Below are positions 41,059 through 49,378 of a stretch of 64,000 nt of DNA, one piece after another; positions within the stretch are counted from its first letter, which is position 1; each line of letters opens with the position of its first letter. The notes under the pieces are model-generated. The model was not told the DNA's origin. It saw only the letters and a list, made by a program, of their open reading frames with translations, and searched no databases. A program made the position numbers and the translations under genes. The stretch lies in the NCBI GenBank assembly GCA_934393265.1, contig CAKRQL010000020.1, positions 62,001 through 126,000 on the forward strand, in the 5' to 3' direction. This DNA comes from an uncultured Eubacteriales bacterium. GTDB lineage: Bacteria; Bacillota; Clostridia; Oscillospirales; CAG-272.

Positions 41059-41334
41059 TCAGCCGAGCTTCGGGAGCAGGAGCTCAACATCGTCATGAGG
41101 TGCGGGAATGACATGGGTAGCCACAACCTCGCCGAGTCTCGACGCCGCCGCGCCGCCTGCCTCAACAGCCGACTTAACAGCTCCGACGTCTCCTCTGACC
41201 ATGACGCTCACGAGTCCGCTACCGATCTTCTCGGAGCCGATGAGCTTGACGTTAGCCGCCTTTACCATAGCATCTGCCGCCTCGATAGCTGCGACAAGGC
41301 CTCTGGTTTCTACCATACCAAGTGCGAGTTTCAT
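41059..41334 (-). CDS. Hexameric shell protein (BMC-H), PduA/PduJ type, copy 1
   Basis: 91 residues, KLALGMVETRGLVAAIEAADAMV and onwards as in the gene at 40416-40688. Differences from that copy cluster at both ends (MKLAL against MEALG; APHDDVELLL against RPHADVEYLL) and one A to S change. Facet-forming hexamer. Confidence 0.95.
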   Translation of the reverse strand: MKLALGMVETRGLVAAIEAADAMVKAANVKLIGSEKIGSGLVSVMVRGDVGAVKSAVEAGGAAASRLGEVVATHVIPAPHDDVELLLPKLG

Positions 41335-41359
41335 TATTTTTTCTCCTTATTTATATTAT

Positions 41360-41815
41360 TTATTTTTTCTTTGAATTGCGCTTTTTCGGCGAGGGCACAG
41401 GCGCGCCTTTGCCGTCTCCGTCGCCTATTACCCGGCTCCGCTCCATATCCGGCGGGAGCGCGTCCGGGGAAGAGCAGTCCGCCTCCTTTTTCGGGGGTCG
41501 GAGCTTATCTCTGCCGAGCGCCGAAAGGTGAGCGAACCATTCGACATCGGGAGAGAGCCCGGGATTTATTTTTGAGGTTATGAAGAGCCCGCGCTCCTTC
41601 GCGAGGGCGACCCCCGCGTCGTGCGCCGCGCCGACAGCCGCCGGAGTACCCTCAAACTTCACGACCATGACGAGGGGGACCTCGCATTTGTCGGCGTTTG
41701 CGGGCTTGTTGCGGTCTATCGCGACGACCTTTACGTCGCTCGCCTTTGCGACGGCGTCCGCAACGACGATTGCGGTGGCAAATCCGAAAACCTCGATCAT
41801 GCCGAGGGCAGCCAT
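41360..41815 (-). CDS. BMC-H shell protein with long basic C-terminal tail (PduK-like layout)
   Basis: 151 residues. BMC domain at residues 1-95 (AALGMIEVFGFATAIVVADAVAKASDVKVVAIDRNK) with a longer pore-loop region (NKPANADKCEVPL). A tail of about 55 residues follows, Pro/Lys-rich, ending VPSPKKRNSKKK. Tails of this kind project from the shell; PduK has a comparable layout, though its tail carries cysteines for a cluster, and here only one tail cysteine (ADCSS) is present. The basic tail could contact cargo, nucleic acid or the positioning proteins. The ribosome site is weak; 16 bases separate it from the alcohol dehydrogenase. Confidence 0.88.
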   Translation of the reverse strand: MAALGMIEVFGFATAIVVADAVAKASDVKVVAIDRNKPANADKCEVPLVMVVKFEGTPAAVGAAHDAGVALAKERGLFITSKINPGLSPDVEWFAHLSALGRDKLRPPKKEADCSSPDALPPDMERSRVIGDGDGKGAPVPSPKKRNSKKK

Positions 41816-41831
41816 AGCTTTATACCCCCGC

Positions 41832-43064
41832 TCACTCCGCTATATAGCAGATCTTTATGCCCTTCTGGGCGACATTCGTCTCCATTGCCTCGTTCATCTT
41901 GTCGAGAGGGAAGGAGTGCGTGATGAGCTCCTCGATAGGAATGTTCATCTCGCGGCACTGGTGCAGGAACGCCATGGTCTTGGGATAGTCCTCTGCGCTG
42001 TAATCCCATGAGCCGACTATGGTTATTTCCTTATTGCACATTGCGAAGTGCGGGTTGACCGAGTACTCGCCGTTGTTGACGAAGAAGCCCATCTCGCACA
42101 TGCCGCCGCCGCGTCTTATGTAGCTGTAAATGTCAGCCGCCGCAGCGGGCGCGCCCGTGCACTGATAAGCGAAATCAACTCCGACGCCGTTGGCGACAGC
42201 CTTTACCTTTGCCACTCTCTTCTCGAGCGTGTCCTCGTCCGGACGGCGGAAGCAGATCGTTGTTTTCGCGCCGAGCTTTTCGGCAAGCTTCAGTCTGTCC
42301 TCGTTTCCGTCCACCGCAATTATGTGGTTGACGCCGGCGGCGCGGAGCACCGCAAGCATCGTAAGACCGACAGGTCCGCAGCCCTGGAGGAGAACCTTTG
42401 AGCCGAAGCCGATAAGCCCCGTGGACTGTCCTCTCTCAAGCGCGTGTACGCACACCGTCGCGAGTTCGAGGAGCATTCTCTGCTTCAGGTCAAGGTCGTT
42501 GACCTGGAAGTAGGTTGTTCCGCTGCCGCGGATGAGCATGTAATCGGCAAACCAGCCGTTTACGCGGTTGCCCTCGGCTGTTCCTCTCTTGTCGCCGATA
42601 AGACCGAAAACTCCCTGATTGTCGCAGAGGTTCGTTCTTCCGGGGACCATGCGGCAGACGTAGCAGTCTCCGCAGGAGATAACCGACGTGACTATCTTGT
42701 CGCCGCGGCGCAGCGGCTTTCCCGCCGTGTCGCACTTTATGTTCTTTCCGAGGTAGACCACCTCGCCCGTGCCCTCGTGACCGAGGACAACCGGAATGAG
42801 CCCGAACGGGTCTGCGCGCCACTCGTGTACATCCGTGCCGCAGACGCCCGCGCCCTCGACCCTGACGAGTATATCGTCGTCACCAAGCTCGGGAATCGGG
42901 ATTTCCTTTACTTCAAATTTCTTTTTGTCGGTGAGCATTGCGACATGCGCAACCTTCGGGAGCACCGAGGGAATGGGCGCGCCGTGACAGTCGCCCGTCT
43001 GCCCCTTCATGGTTCCGAGCACCTGTCTTACAATGCTCTCGACCTGTGACTGTGTAAGATCCAT
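41832..43064 (-). CDS. Zinc-dependent alcohol dehydrogenase, microcompartment cargo
   Basis: 410 residues. The N terminus (DLTQSQVESIVRQVLGTMKG) is an encapsulation peptide, then a linker, then a medium-chain dehydrogenase: catalytic zinc residues in GVCGTDVHEW and GHEGTGEV, structural zinc cysteines around ISCGDCYVCRMVPGRTNLC, and the nucleotide fold GFGSKVLLQGCGPVGLTML. It would reduce propionaldehyde to 1-propanol and regenerate NAD+ inside the shell. Iron-dependent PduQ is the usual enzyme in classic Pdu loci; a zinc enzyme in its place fits glycyl-radical compartments. Confidence 0.9.
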   Translation of the reverse strand: MDLTQSQVESIVRQVLGTMKGQTGDCHGAPIPSVLPKVAHVAMLTDKKKFEVKEIPIPELGDDDILVRVEGAGVCGTDVHEWRADPFGLIPVVLGHEGTGEVVYLGKNIKCDTAGKPLRRGDKIVTSVISCGDCYVCRMVPGRTNLCDNQGVFGLIGDKRGTAEGNRVNGWFADYMLIRGSGTTYFQVNDLDLKQRMLLELATVCVHALERGQSTGLIGFGSKVLLQGCGPVGLTMLAVLRAAGVNHIIAVDGNEDRLKLAEKLGAKTTICFRRPDEDTLEKRVAKVKAVANGVGVDFAYQCTGAPAAAADIYSYIRRGGGMCEMGFFVNNGEYSVNPHFAMCNKEITIVGSWDYSAEDYPKTMAFLHQCREMNIPIEELITHSFPLDKMNEAMETNVAQKGIKICYIAE

Positions 43065-43119
43065 ATTTTATCCTTTCCTGTATTTTCGTTTGCCGCGGGA
43101 GCCCGCGGCGCAGGCTAAA

Positions 43120-44574
43120 TCAGATTATACGGAAGTGGTCCGCCATAACGCAGCGGCGCAGGCGGGTGAAGCTCTTCGCGGAGGTGATACCCTCGCCGGT
43201 GGGACCGGCTATCGTAAAGGTCGTGTGCCCCTCGCCGCCGAAGCCTATTCCGGCGTAGGAGGGCGCGTTCTTTACGAATATCGTCGTCTCAACAGCCTTT
43301 GCAAAGCGCGAGAGATTGTCGATGTTCTTTGAGTGCATGTGTGCCGAGTGGCGGTTTCCGTGCTCCGCCTTTACCGCGAGGTCGATAGCCTCGTCGATAT
43401 CGCGGACGCGGACAATACCGAGTATCGGCATCATGAGCTCGGTCTGAATAAATGTGTGCTCGAACGGAACCTCGGCTATCGCACAGCGCACGTCGGGCGA
43501 TACATGCATGCCTATCTTCTCAAGAATGACATTGCAGTCGTGACCGACGCACTCACGGTTCACCATTCTCTTCGTCTTTCCGGTCTTGGGGTCGGTCTTT
43601 TCGGTTATGACGACCTTTGCGAGGGCGTCTGCCTGCTCTTTGGTAAGGAGCACACAGCCGTTTTTCAGCATACCGTCAATCAGCCTGTCGGCGACGTTGT
43701 CAAAGACGAATACCTCCTTTTCGGCTATGCAGGGGAGGTTGTTATCGAAGGTACAGCCGTCGATTATGTCCTTTGCCGCCTTTTCGATATCCGCCGTGTC
43801 ATCGACTATTACCGGCGGGTTGCCCGCGCCGGCTCCGATAGCCTTTTTACCGGAGGAGAGCACCGCGCGCACAACTCCGGGTCCGCCCGTGCAGACGAGG
43901 AGCTTTATTGCCGGGTGCTTGTACATTACGTCCGCCGTCGCGAGCGTCGGCTTGATTACCGAGGCGACGAGAATCTTCGGACCTCCCGCCGCGTATACCG
44001 CGCGGTTCACGAGGTCTACGGCGTAGTTTGAGGTTGCTATTGCGCCGGGGTGGGGATTAAAGACAACGCCGTTGCCGGCGGCAATCATTCCCATTGAGTT
44101 GCATATTACCGTCTCGGAGGGGTTAGTCGACGGTGTGATAGCCCCGACGACGCCGAACGGCGCGCGCTCGGTAAGCGTGAGACCGCAGTCGCCGGTCCTT
44201 GCCTCGGCTGTTATGTCCTCCGTTCCGGGGGTTTTGTCCGCGACGAGCAGGTGCTTTGCCGTCTTGTGCTCGACTCTGCCCATTTTCGTCTCGGCGACGC
44301 CGAGCTCCGCCATGACGGACGCCTCGGCACGGCAGTATTCGCGTATGGAGGTGATAAGCTTTTCACGCTTTGCGACGCTCATGGAGCGGATTGCAGAATA
44401 GCCTGCCGCCGCCGCGTCGATTGCCTCCTCCATGGTATCGAATACTCCGATATATTTTCTTCCGCAGTACTGCGAGCCGTCCCAGTCCTTTCTCCCGGCG
44501 GGGGCACCGCCGACCTCGGAGAGAACCTTTGCGACGACCTCGGCAATCTGCGCCTCAGTCCAGTTTACTGACAT
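43120..44574 (-). CDS. pduP: CoA-acylating aldehyde dehydrogenase PduP
   Basis: 484 residues from the ATG at 44574 (AAAGGCGG upstream); the longer frame to 44616 would overlap the aldolase. The N-terminal encapsulation helix is SVNWTEAQIAEVVAKVLSEVGG. The catalytic cysteine lies in NNLPCIAEKEVFV. Other family segments: APFGVVGAITPSTNPSETVICN and GAGNPPVIVDDTADI. It oxidises propionaldehyde to propionyl-CoA with NAD+ and works as the partner of the alcohol dehydrogenase and PduL. Confidence 0.94.
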   Translation of the reverse strand: MSVNWTEAQIAEVVAKVLSEVGGAPAGRKDWDGSQYCGRKYIGVFDTMEEAIDAAAAGYSAIRSMSVAKREKLITSIREYCRAEASVMAELGVAETKMGRVEHKTAKHLLVADKTPGTEDITAEARTGDCGLTLTERAPFGVVGAITPSTNPSETVICNSMGMIAAGNGVVFNPHPGAIATSNYAVDLVNRAVYAAGGPKILVASVIKPTLATADVMYKHPAIKLLVCTGGPGVVRAVLSSGKKAIGAGAGNPPVIVDDTADIEKAAKDIIDGCTFDNNLPCIAEKEVFVFDNVADRLIDGMLKNGCVLLTKEQADALAKVVITEKTDPKTGKTKRMVNRECVGHDCNVILEKIGMHVSPDVRCAIAEVPFEHTFIQTELMMPILGIVRVRDIDEAIDLAVKAEHGNRHSAHMHSKNIDNLSRFAKAVETTIFVKNAPSYAGIGFGGEGHTTFTIAGPTGEGITSAKSFTRLRRCVMADHFRII

Positions 44575-44596
44575 CTGAAACCGCCTTTCCGGACGA

Positions 44597-45400
44597 TTAC
44601 CTGCCGAGCGCGGCAAGAACCTTGCGGGTTATCTCTGCGACGAGGGCATCGTCGGAGGACTGTGCAGGGGCGGCGTGATCCTTGCAGCGGCAGTTCGGCG
44701 TACCCTTGTTCGGGCACTTTGCACAGCCGGGGTGCTTTCCGGGCAGACCCATCTTCTTGCGCAGCTCCATGAGCTTCTCGAGCTGCTCGCAGGGGATCTC
44801 CTCAATGTTGGAGTTGAGGCCCGCGCCGATCTGACGGGCGTAAAGGTTTATCTTCGCATTGAACTCGACCTCCTCCATTGTGAAGCAGGCGCGCAGCAGC
44901 GTGTTGCCTACCGTCAGGGCGCCGTGGTTCTTAAGAAGAAATGCGTCGTGGTTCTGGATATAGGGCATAAGGGAATCCGGAATCTCCATTGTGGAGGGTG
45001 TCCCGTAGTCGCAGGTGGGGACGGAGCCTATCGTGAGTATAGCCTCGGGGAGGATATACTGATCAAGGGGAACCCCGGCGACGGTGAACGCGGTAGCTAC
45101 CGGCGGGTGGGCGTGAACGACGGCGTTCACATCCGGTCTTTCACGGTAGACGCGGAGATGCATCTTGATTTCGGAGGAGGGATTGAGCCGCCCGTCGAGC
45201 TTGTTGCCGTCGCCGTCGATTTTTATGATCATGTCGGGGGTCATATAGCCCTTCGACACTCCGGTGGGCGTGCAGTAGAACTCGTTCGGTCCGACCTTGA
45301 CGGAGATGTTTCCGTCATTCGCGGCGACGAAGCCGTGATCGTAGATACGCTTTCCTATATCGACGATCTCTTTTTTGATTTCGTACACTGACTGTGCCAT
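44597..45400 (-). CDS. Class II aldolase (fuculose/rhamnulose-phosphate aldolase type) with C-terminal encapsulation peptide
   Basis: 267 residues, first gene of the operon, RBS GAAAGGAAA. Metal ligands in VNAVVHAHPPVATAF and the later LLKNHGALTVG; GFVAANDGNISVKV is the phosphate-binding region. It cleaves L-fuculose-1-phosphate or L-rhamnulose-1-phosphate to lactaldehyde and DHAP. After the catalytic domain comes a cysteine-rich linker (HPGCAKCPNKGTPNCRC) and a C-terminal amphipathic helix (SSDDALVAEITRKVLAALGR) that matches the encapsulation peptides of the other cargo. An encapsulated aldolase is, as I recall, the mark of fucose/rhamnose-type glycyl-radical compartments. Confidence 0.9.
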   Translation of the reverse strand: MAQSVYEIKKEIVDIGKRIYDHGFVAANDGNISVKVGPNEFYCTPTGVSKGYMTPDMIIKIDGDGNKLDGRLNPSSEIKMHLRVYRERPDVNAVVHAHPPVATAFTVAGVPLDQYILPEAILTIGSVPTCDYGTPSTMEIPDSLMPYIQNHDAFLLKNHGALTVGNTLLRACFTMEEVEFNAKINLYARQIGAGLNSNIEEIPCEQLEKLMELRKKMGLPGKHPGCAKCPNKGTPNCRCKDHAAPAQSSDDALVAEITRKVLAALGR

Positions 45401-45425
45401 TTTTCGGTTTCCTTTCTCTATGGAG

Positions 45426-45442
45426 ATTTGTTTTTTGCAATA
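45426..45442 (-). promoter_or_regulatory. Operator-like repeat A of the microcompartment promoter
   Basis: Plus-strand ATTTGTTTTTTGCAATA, 15 of 17 bases identical to repeat B and exactly 51 bases (about five turns) away. It would lie just after the transcription start. Confidence 0.55.
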
Positions 45443-45462
45443 TTAATCAGTTTACAGACACC

Positions 45463-45491
45463 ATTATAACAAATGAATTTGGGTTTTGCAA
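45463..45491 (-). promoter_or_regulatory. Promoter of the microcompartment operon
   Basis: On the minus strand TTGCAA (45491-45486), 17-base spacer, TATAAT (45468-45463). The -35 box differs from consensus and lies inside repeat B, which suggests an activator-dependent promoter. Confidence 0.68.
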
Positions 45492-45493
45492 TA
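45477..45493 (-). promoter_or_regulatory. Operator-like repeat B of the microcompartment promoter
   Basis: Plus-strand ATTTGGGTTTTGCAATA; covers the -35 box and matches repeat A. Confidence 0.55.
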
Positions 45494-45581
45494 GCACTAC
45501 CGATAAATAATACATATTTCCAAAGAAAAATATCTGAATTTACAGAAAACGCCGCGGTGCGGCACGCGGTGCAACTGCTTC

Positions 45582-45610
45582 TTGACAAGCGGGACAAAAG
45601 GTTGTAGAAT
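45582..45610 (+). promoter_or_regulatory. Promoter of ackA
   Basis: TTGACA (45582-45587), 17-base spacer, TAGAAT (45605-45610). Confidence 0.7.
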
Positions 45611-45667
45611 TATTCCGGAAATATTTCAACCGCAGACCATAAAAACAACCTCGGAAAGGAATAAAAA

Positions 45668-46876
45668 ATGAAAATTCTCGTTATCAACGCCGGCTCCTCC
45701 TCGGTGAAATATCAGCTTATCGATATGGAGGGAGAGCGTCTGCTCGCAAAGGGGCAGGCGGACAGAATAGGCATAGAGGGAGGCACCTTCAAGCAGAAGG
45801 TCCCCGGAAAAGACGACTACAAAATCAACGTCGATATGAAGGACCATTCGGAGGCGATAAGGCTCACTCTCGACGCCCTCGTCTCTCCGGAGCACGGGGT
45901 GATAGCCTCGCTATCCGAAATATCAGCCGTCGGTCACCGCGTCGTCCACGGCGGAGAGAGCTTCTCCGGTTCGGTGCTCATTACCGACGACGTGAAGAAG
46001 AGCATAGTTGAAAACAGCGAGCTGAGCCCCCTGCATAACCCCGCAAACCTTATCGGTATCGCCGCGTGCGAAAAGCTTATGCCCGGCGTGCCGGAGGTCG
46101 CCGTCTTTGACACCTCCTTCCACCAGACGATGCCGGACTACGCTTATATGTACGGTCTGCCGTATGAGTATTATGAAAAGTATCACATCCGTCGCTACGG
46201 CTTCCACGGCACGTCGCACAGGTTTATAAGCCTTGAGGCGGCGAGAATGCTCGGAAAGTCTCCGGAGGAGGTGAAGATAGTCACCTGCCACCTCGGAAAC
46301 GGCTCCTCCGTCGCGGCGGTAGACCGCGGAAGAGTGCTCGATACCTCGATGGGCATGACCCCGCTCGAGGGACTGCTGATGGGCACCCGCTGCGGCTCTC
46401 TTGACCCGGCGATAATTCCTTTTATTATGAAGAAGGAGGGGCTTGACGCCGACGCCGTTGACACCCTCATGAACAAGAGGTCCGGCATTCTCGGCATCTC
46501 GGGAATGACGAGTGACAACCGCGATATTGAGGAGGGCGCGAAGAACGGAAACGACCGCTGCCGCCTTATCGAGGATATGATAGTCTATCAGCTCACGAAG
46601 TATATAGGTGCGTACGCCGCAGCGATGGGAGGGGTTGACGCTATCGTATTCGCCGGAGGTATAGGAGAGAATAACCCGTCCTACCGCTCCCGCGCGATAG
46701 CAAAGCTCGGCTTCCTCGGCGCCGCGGTGGACGAAAGCAAGAACATGGAGGCGGCGCACCCGTCGCACGAGTACGATATTTCGGCAGACGGCGCGAGAGT
46801 GCGCACACTCGTTATCCCGACGAATGAGGAGCTTATGATAGCCCGCGACACTTCGGAGATAGTCGCAGGACTCTGA
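45668..46876 (+). CDS. ackA: Acetate kinase (possible propionate kinase)
   Basis: 402 residues, RBS GGAAAGGA. ASKHA-fold signatures: ILVINAGSSSVKYQL at the N terminus, VGHRVVHGGESF, DTSFHQTMP, YGFHGTSHRFIS and VFAGGIGENN. It makes ATP and acetate (or propionate) from the acyl phosphate. The gene diverges from the microcompartment operon across about 170 bases, so it may serve the PduW role of using propionyl phosphate made by PduL. No pta lies next to it, in line with PduL as the partner. General acetate kinase is equally possible from sequence. Confidence 0.94.
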   Translation: MKILVINAGSSSVKYQLIDMEGERLLAKGQADRIGIEGGTFKQKVPGKDDYKINVDMKDHSEAIRLTLDALVSPEHGVIASLSEISAVGHRVVHGGESFSGSVLITDDVKKSIVENSELSPLHNPANLIGIAACEKLMPGVPEVAVFDTSFHQTMPDYAYMYGLPYEYYEKYHIRRYGFHGTSHRFISLEAARMLGKSPEEVKIVTCHLGNGSSVAAVDRGRVLDTSMGMTPLEGLLMGTRCGSLDPAIIPFIMKKEGLDADAVDTLMNKRSGILGISGMTSDNRDIEEGAKNGNDRCRLIEDMIVYQLTKYIGAYAAAMGGVDAIVFAGGIGENNPSYRSRAIAKLGFLGAAVDESKNMEAAHPSHEYDISADGARVRTLVIPTNEELMIARDTSEIVAGL

Positions 46877-46900
46877 CTGCTTACCCCCATATCCGTGTAT

Positions 46901-46930
46901 AAAAAACTCCCCTTTTCGGGGAGCTTTTTT
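46901..46930 (+). terminator. Terminator of ackA
   Basis: CTCCCC-TTTTC-GGGGAG (46907-46923), flanked by AAAAAA and CTTTTTT. Confidence 0.85.
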
Positions 46931-47050
46931 ATATCTCCTTTTTTGCTCTCCCAAGCTGTAATCGCCGGGAATATGTAAATTATAGTTTACACATATTTGC
47001 ACTTACGAAAACAAAATATAAAAAATATTCCGAAAATGCGGAGCTCTGTA

Positions 47051-47079
47051 TTGACGGGGCAGCTATTACGGGGTATAAT
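47051..47079 (+). promoter_or_regulatory. Promoter of the heparinase-like gene
   Basis: TTGACG (47051-47056), 17-base spacer, TATAAT (47074-47079). Confidence 0.7.
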
Positions 47080-47184
47080 GGTCATGGCAGCCGCGGAGAG
47101 CCCTCTCTCTCTGCGTACCGCGTGCGGACTGCCCGCAGTGCACATGTAATTGTATACTAAAAAATGATTGTGAGGTTGCATAGC

Positions 47185-49029
47185 ATGACAGGTAAACAGA
47201 TTCTTATCGACACCGAAAAGCGACACCCGAATAACCACCATCCGCGCCTTATCTTCACGGAGGAGGGCTTCTCGGAGCTCCGCGCAAAGAGAAATGACGG
47301 GGTCTACAAAAAAATCATTGATAAGCTTATTGCCGATTGCGACAATATCCTGACGGAGGAGCCGACAAGGTTCTTTATCCCGGACGGCATACGTCTTCTG
47401 CAGGCCTGCCGTCGCGTGTCCGACAGGGTTATGACCCTCTCTATGATATATCACATCACCGGGGACGAAAAATATGCGGAGCGCGCATACCGCGAGCTCG
47501 AGGCCGCCGCAGAGTACCCGAACTGGAACCCGAAGCACTTTCTTGATGTCGGAGAGATGACGAGCGCGTTCGGTCTCGGCTATGACTGGCTTTATAACTA
47601 CTTGACCCCGGCGCGCCGTGAGAAGCTGCGCCGTGCTACCGTGAAAATGGGTCTTATCCCCGCTCTTGACGACTTTCATGATCTCCCGAGGGAGAGAACC
47701 TACCGCTGGTTCCAGGATAATCCGGGCGACAACTGGAAGTTCGTCTGTGGCGCCGGACTTACGATGAGTTGCCTTGCCATGTTCGACGACGAGGAGGACA
47801 GGGCGATATTCGAGGAGATCGTCGGCACGGCGTATGACGACTGCTATAAGGCGGTGCGCAACTTCTATGCGGAGGACGACGGCGCATATTGCGAGGGACC
47901 TACATATTGGGAGTACGCTACAAACTTCCTCGAGTTTCTCTATTGCTCTCTTACGAGTGCGGCGGGTACCGATTACGGACTTACCGACTGGGTCGGACTT
48001 GCAAAATCCCCGTACTTCATTCTTTCGGTCTGCTCTCCGGATTTCACCGGCTTCAATTTCGGCGATGCGTCGGAGTGCCGTATGATCCCCCGCTGCATGA
48101 GCTGGTTCGGCACCCGCTTCGGCGACGCCGGACTTACGAATCTGCGCGTTAAGGATATAATGGACGGCAGGGGCTTCACGGTGCATGACCTCTTCTTTAA
48201 GCTTGACCTGCCGGACGCCCCGCTCGACAGGCTCCCGATAGCCTATGTCGGAAAAGGGCATGAGCACGCATCCATGAGAACAGACAGAACGCCGGATGCG
48301 TTCTTCTCGGCTATCCATTACGGCTACAACGGTGCCTGTCACGGTCACCTCGATATCGGCACCTTTATCGTTAATATAGGCAACAAGCGTTTCTTCAGCG
48401 ACCTCGGACCGGATAACTACAATCTTGTTCCGTACCGCGGGACCTATCGCTATCGCGCAGAGGGACACAACACGATAGTGTTCAATCCCTCGCCGGAGGA
48501 GGATCAGGTGAGAGATGGACGCGCGTATGTTGACCGTTGCAATGCCGACGGCGACAGCTTCGTCATTTCGGATATCTCCGGCGCGTTCAGTGGGCAGAGG
48601 GTGTCCCGCGGTATGAGAATGTACCGCGATATTCCCGCCGTCGTTATCCGCGACGAGATAGAGTGCCTGCCCACCGACCTCTGCGACTGGCACGCTCATA
48701 CGAGCGCGAGGATAGATCTCTCGGACGGGTGCCGCACGGCGACGCTTGATATAGACGGGACGAAGCTCCGCGTCCGTATCATGAGCCCGGACGGGAAGTT
48801 TGAGATCCGCCCGGCAGAGCCGGATGAGACCTCTCCGAAGGTGCAGGGCCAACGCAATCAGCAGGGCAAATTTGACGAGCAGGCGAAGAATCCGAGATAT
48901 AAGAAGCTGACAATACGCCTCACGGGTAAGAGCGCCTATGCGATATCGGTCGCGATGTCTCCGGTAGCAGAGGACGGCACCGACGGTCTCGCCCGCGTTA
49001 AGGACCTCCCGCTCGCCGATTGGCAGTGA
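47185..49029 (+). CDS. Heparinase II/III-like polysaccharide lyase family protein
   Basis: 614 residues from the ATG at 47185, chosen for TGAGG upstream; an in-frame ATG at 47164 is possible but has no site. The N-terminal half is an alpha/alpha toroid (NWNPKHFLDVGEMTSAFGLGYDWLYNYLTPARREKLRRA, with DNPGDNWKFVCGAGLT and GPTYWEYATNF), the C-terminal half a beta-sandwich (GYNGACHGHLDIGTFIVNIGNKRFFSDLGPDNYN). No signal peptide, so it acts in the cytosol on imported oligosaccharides. Tyr/His candidates for lyase chemistry are present (PTYWEY; CHGHLD), but substrate (glycosaminoglycan, alginate or another uronate) cannot be told. Confidence 0.85.
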   Translation: MTGKQILIDTEKRHPNNHHPRLIFTEEGFSELRAKRNDGVYKKIIDKLIADCDNILTEEPTRFFIPDGIRLLQACRRVSDRVMTLSMIYHITGDEKYAERAYRELEAAAEYPNWNPKHFLDVGEMTSAFGLGYDWLYNYLTPARREKLRRATVKMGLIPALDDFHDLPRERTYRWFQDNPGDNWKFVCGAGLTMSCLAMFDDEEDRAIFEEIVGTAYDDCYKAVRNFYAEDDGAYCEGPTYWEYATNFLEFLYCSLTSAAGTDYGLTDWVGLAKSPYFILSVCSPDFTGFNFGDASECRMIPRCMSWFGTRFGDAGLTNLRVKDIMDGRGFTVHDLFFKLDLPDAPLDRLPIAYVGKGHEHASMRTDRTPDAFFSAIHYGYNGACHGHLDIGTFIVNIGNKRFFSDLGPDNYNLVPYRGTYRYRAEGHNTIVFNPSPEEDQVRDGRAYVDRCNADGDSFVISDISGAFSGQRVSRGMRMYRDIPAVVIRDEIECLPTDLCDWHAHTSARIDLSDGCRTATLDIDGTKLRVRIMSPDGKFEIRPAEPDETSPKVQGQRNQQGKFDEQAKNPRYKKLTIRLTGKSAYAISVAMSPVAEDGTDGLARVKDLPLADWQ

Positions 49030-49101
49030 CTTCCCGCAAAATAAAGTATAATGCAGAAAATTCCGCGCCCCGTGGTGCTCGTCACCGGGGGCGCGGAGAT
49101 G

Positions 49102-49140
49102 AGAGACCTTTTATGTGATGAGGTCTCTTTTTTTATTTTA
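49102..49140 (+). terminator. Terminator of the heparinase-like gene
   Basis: AGAGACCT (49102-49109) and AGGTCTCT (49121-49128), then TTTTTTTATTTTA. A second GC hairpin (GCGCCCC...GGGGCGC) lies just upstream, about 49064-49094. Confidence 0.82.
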
Positions 49141-49239
49141 CATATAGTCTTGTGTTTTTGTGGAGCGTGTACTGCTCCCATGCCTGGAAATTGTGATTTG
49201 TGCACAAATTTTCATTTTTGTTTATATGAATAAAAGCAA

Positions 49240-49268
49240 TTGCGTTTTTTCTTATTTTTTGTTATAAT
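49240..49268 (+). promoter_or_regulatory. Promoter of the 1374-residue surface protein
   Basis: TTGCGT (49240-49245), 17-base T-rich spacer, TATAAT (49263-49268). Confidence 0.62.
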
Positions 49269-49378
49269 TTGCATAACGGAAATAGATAATACGCAATGTT
49301 CTCTCTTTTCCGCGGCGCGCACATGCGCAAATTTCCCCGTTTTATTCTCGCAAAAACGAAAACAAAAAGGAGAAAAAC

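Noticed and set aside
45668..46876. Butyrate kinase instead of acetate kinase
   Set aside because: Length of 402 residues and the NAGSSSVKYQL and GFHGTSHRF motifs are those of AckA; butyrate kinases are shorter and differ at these motifs.
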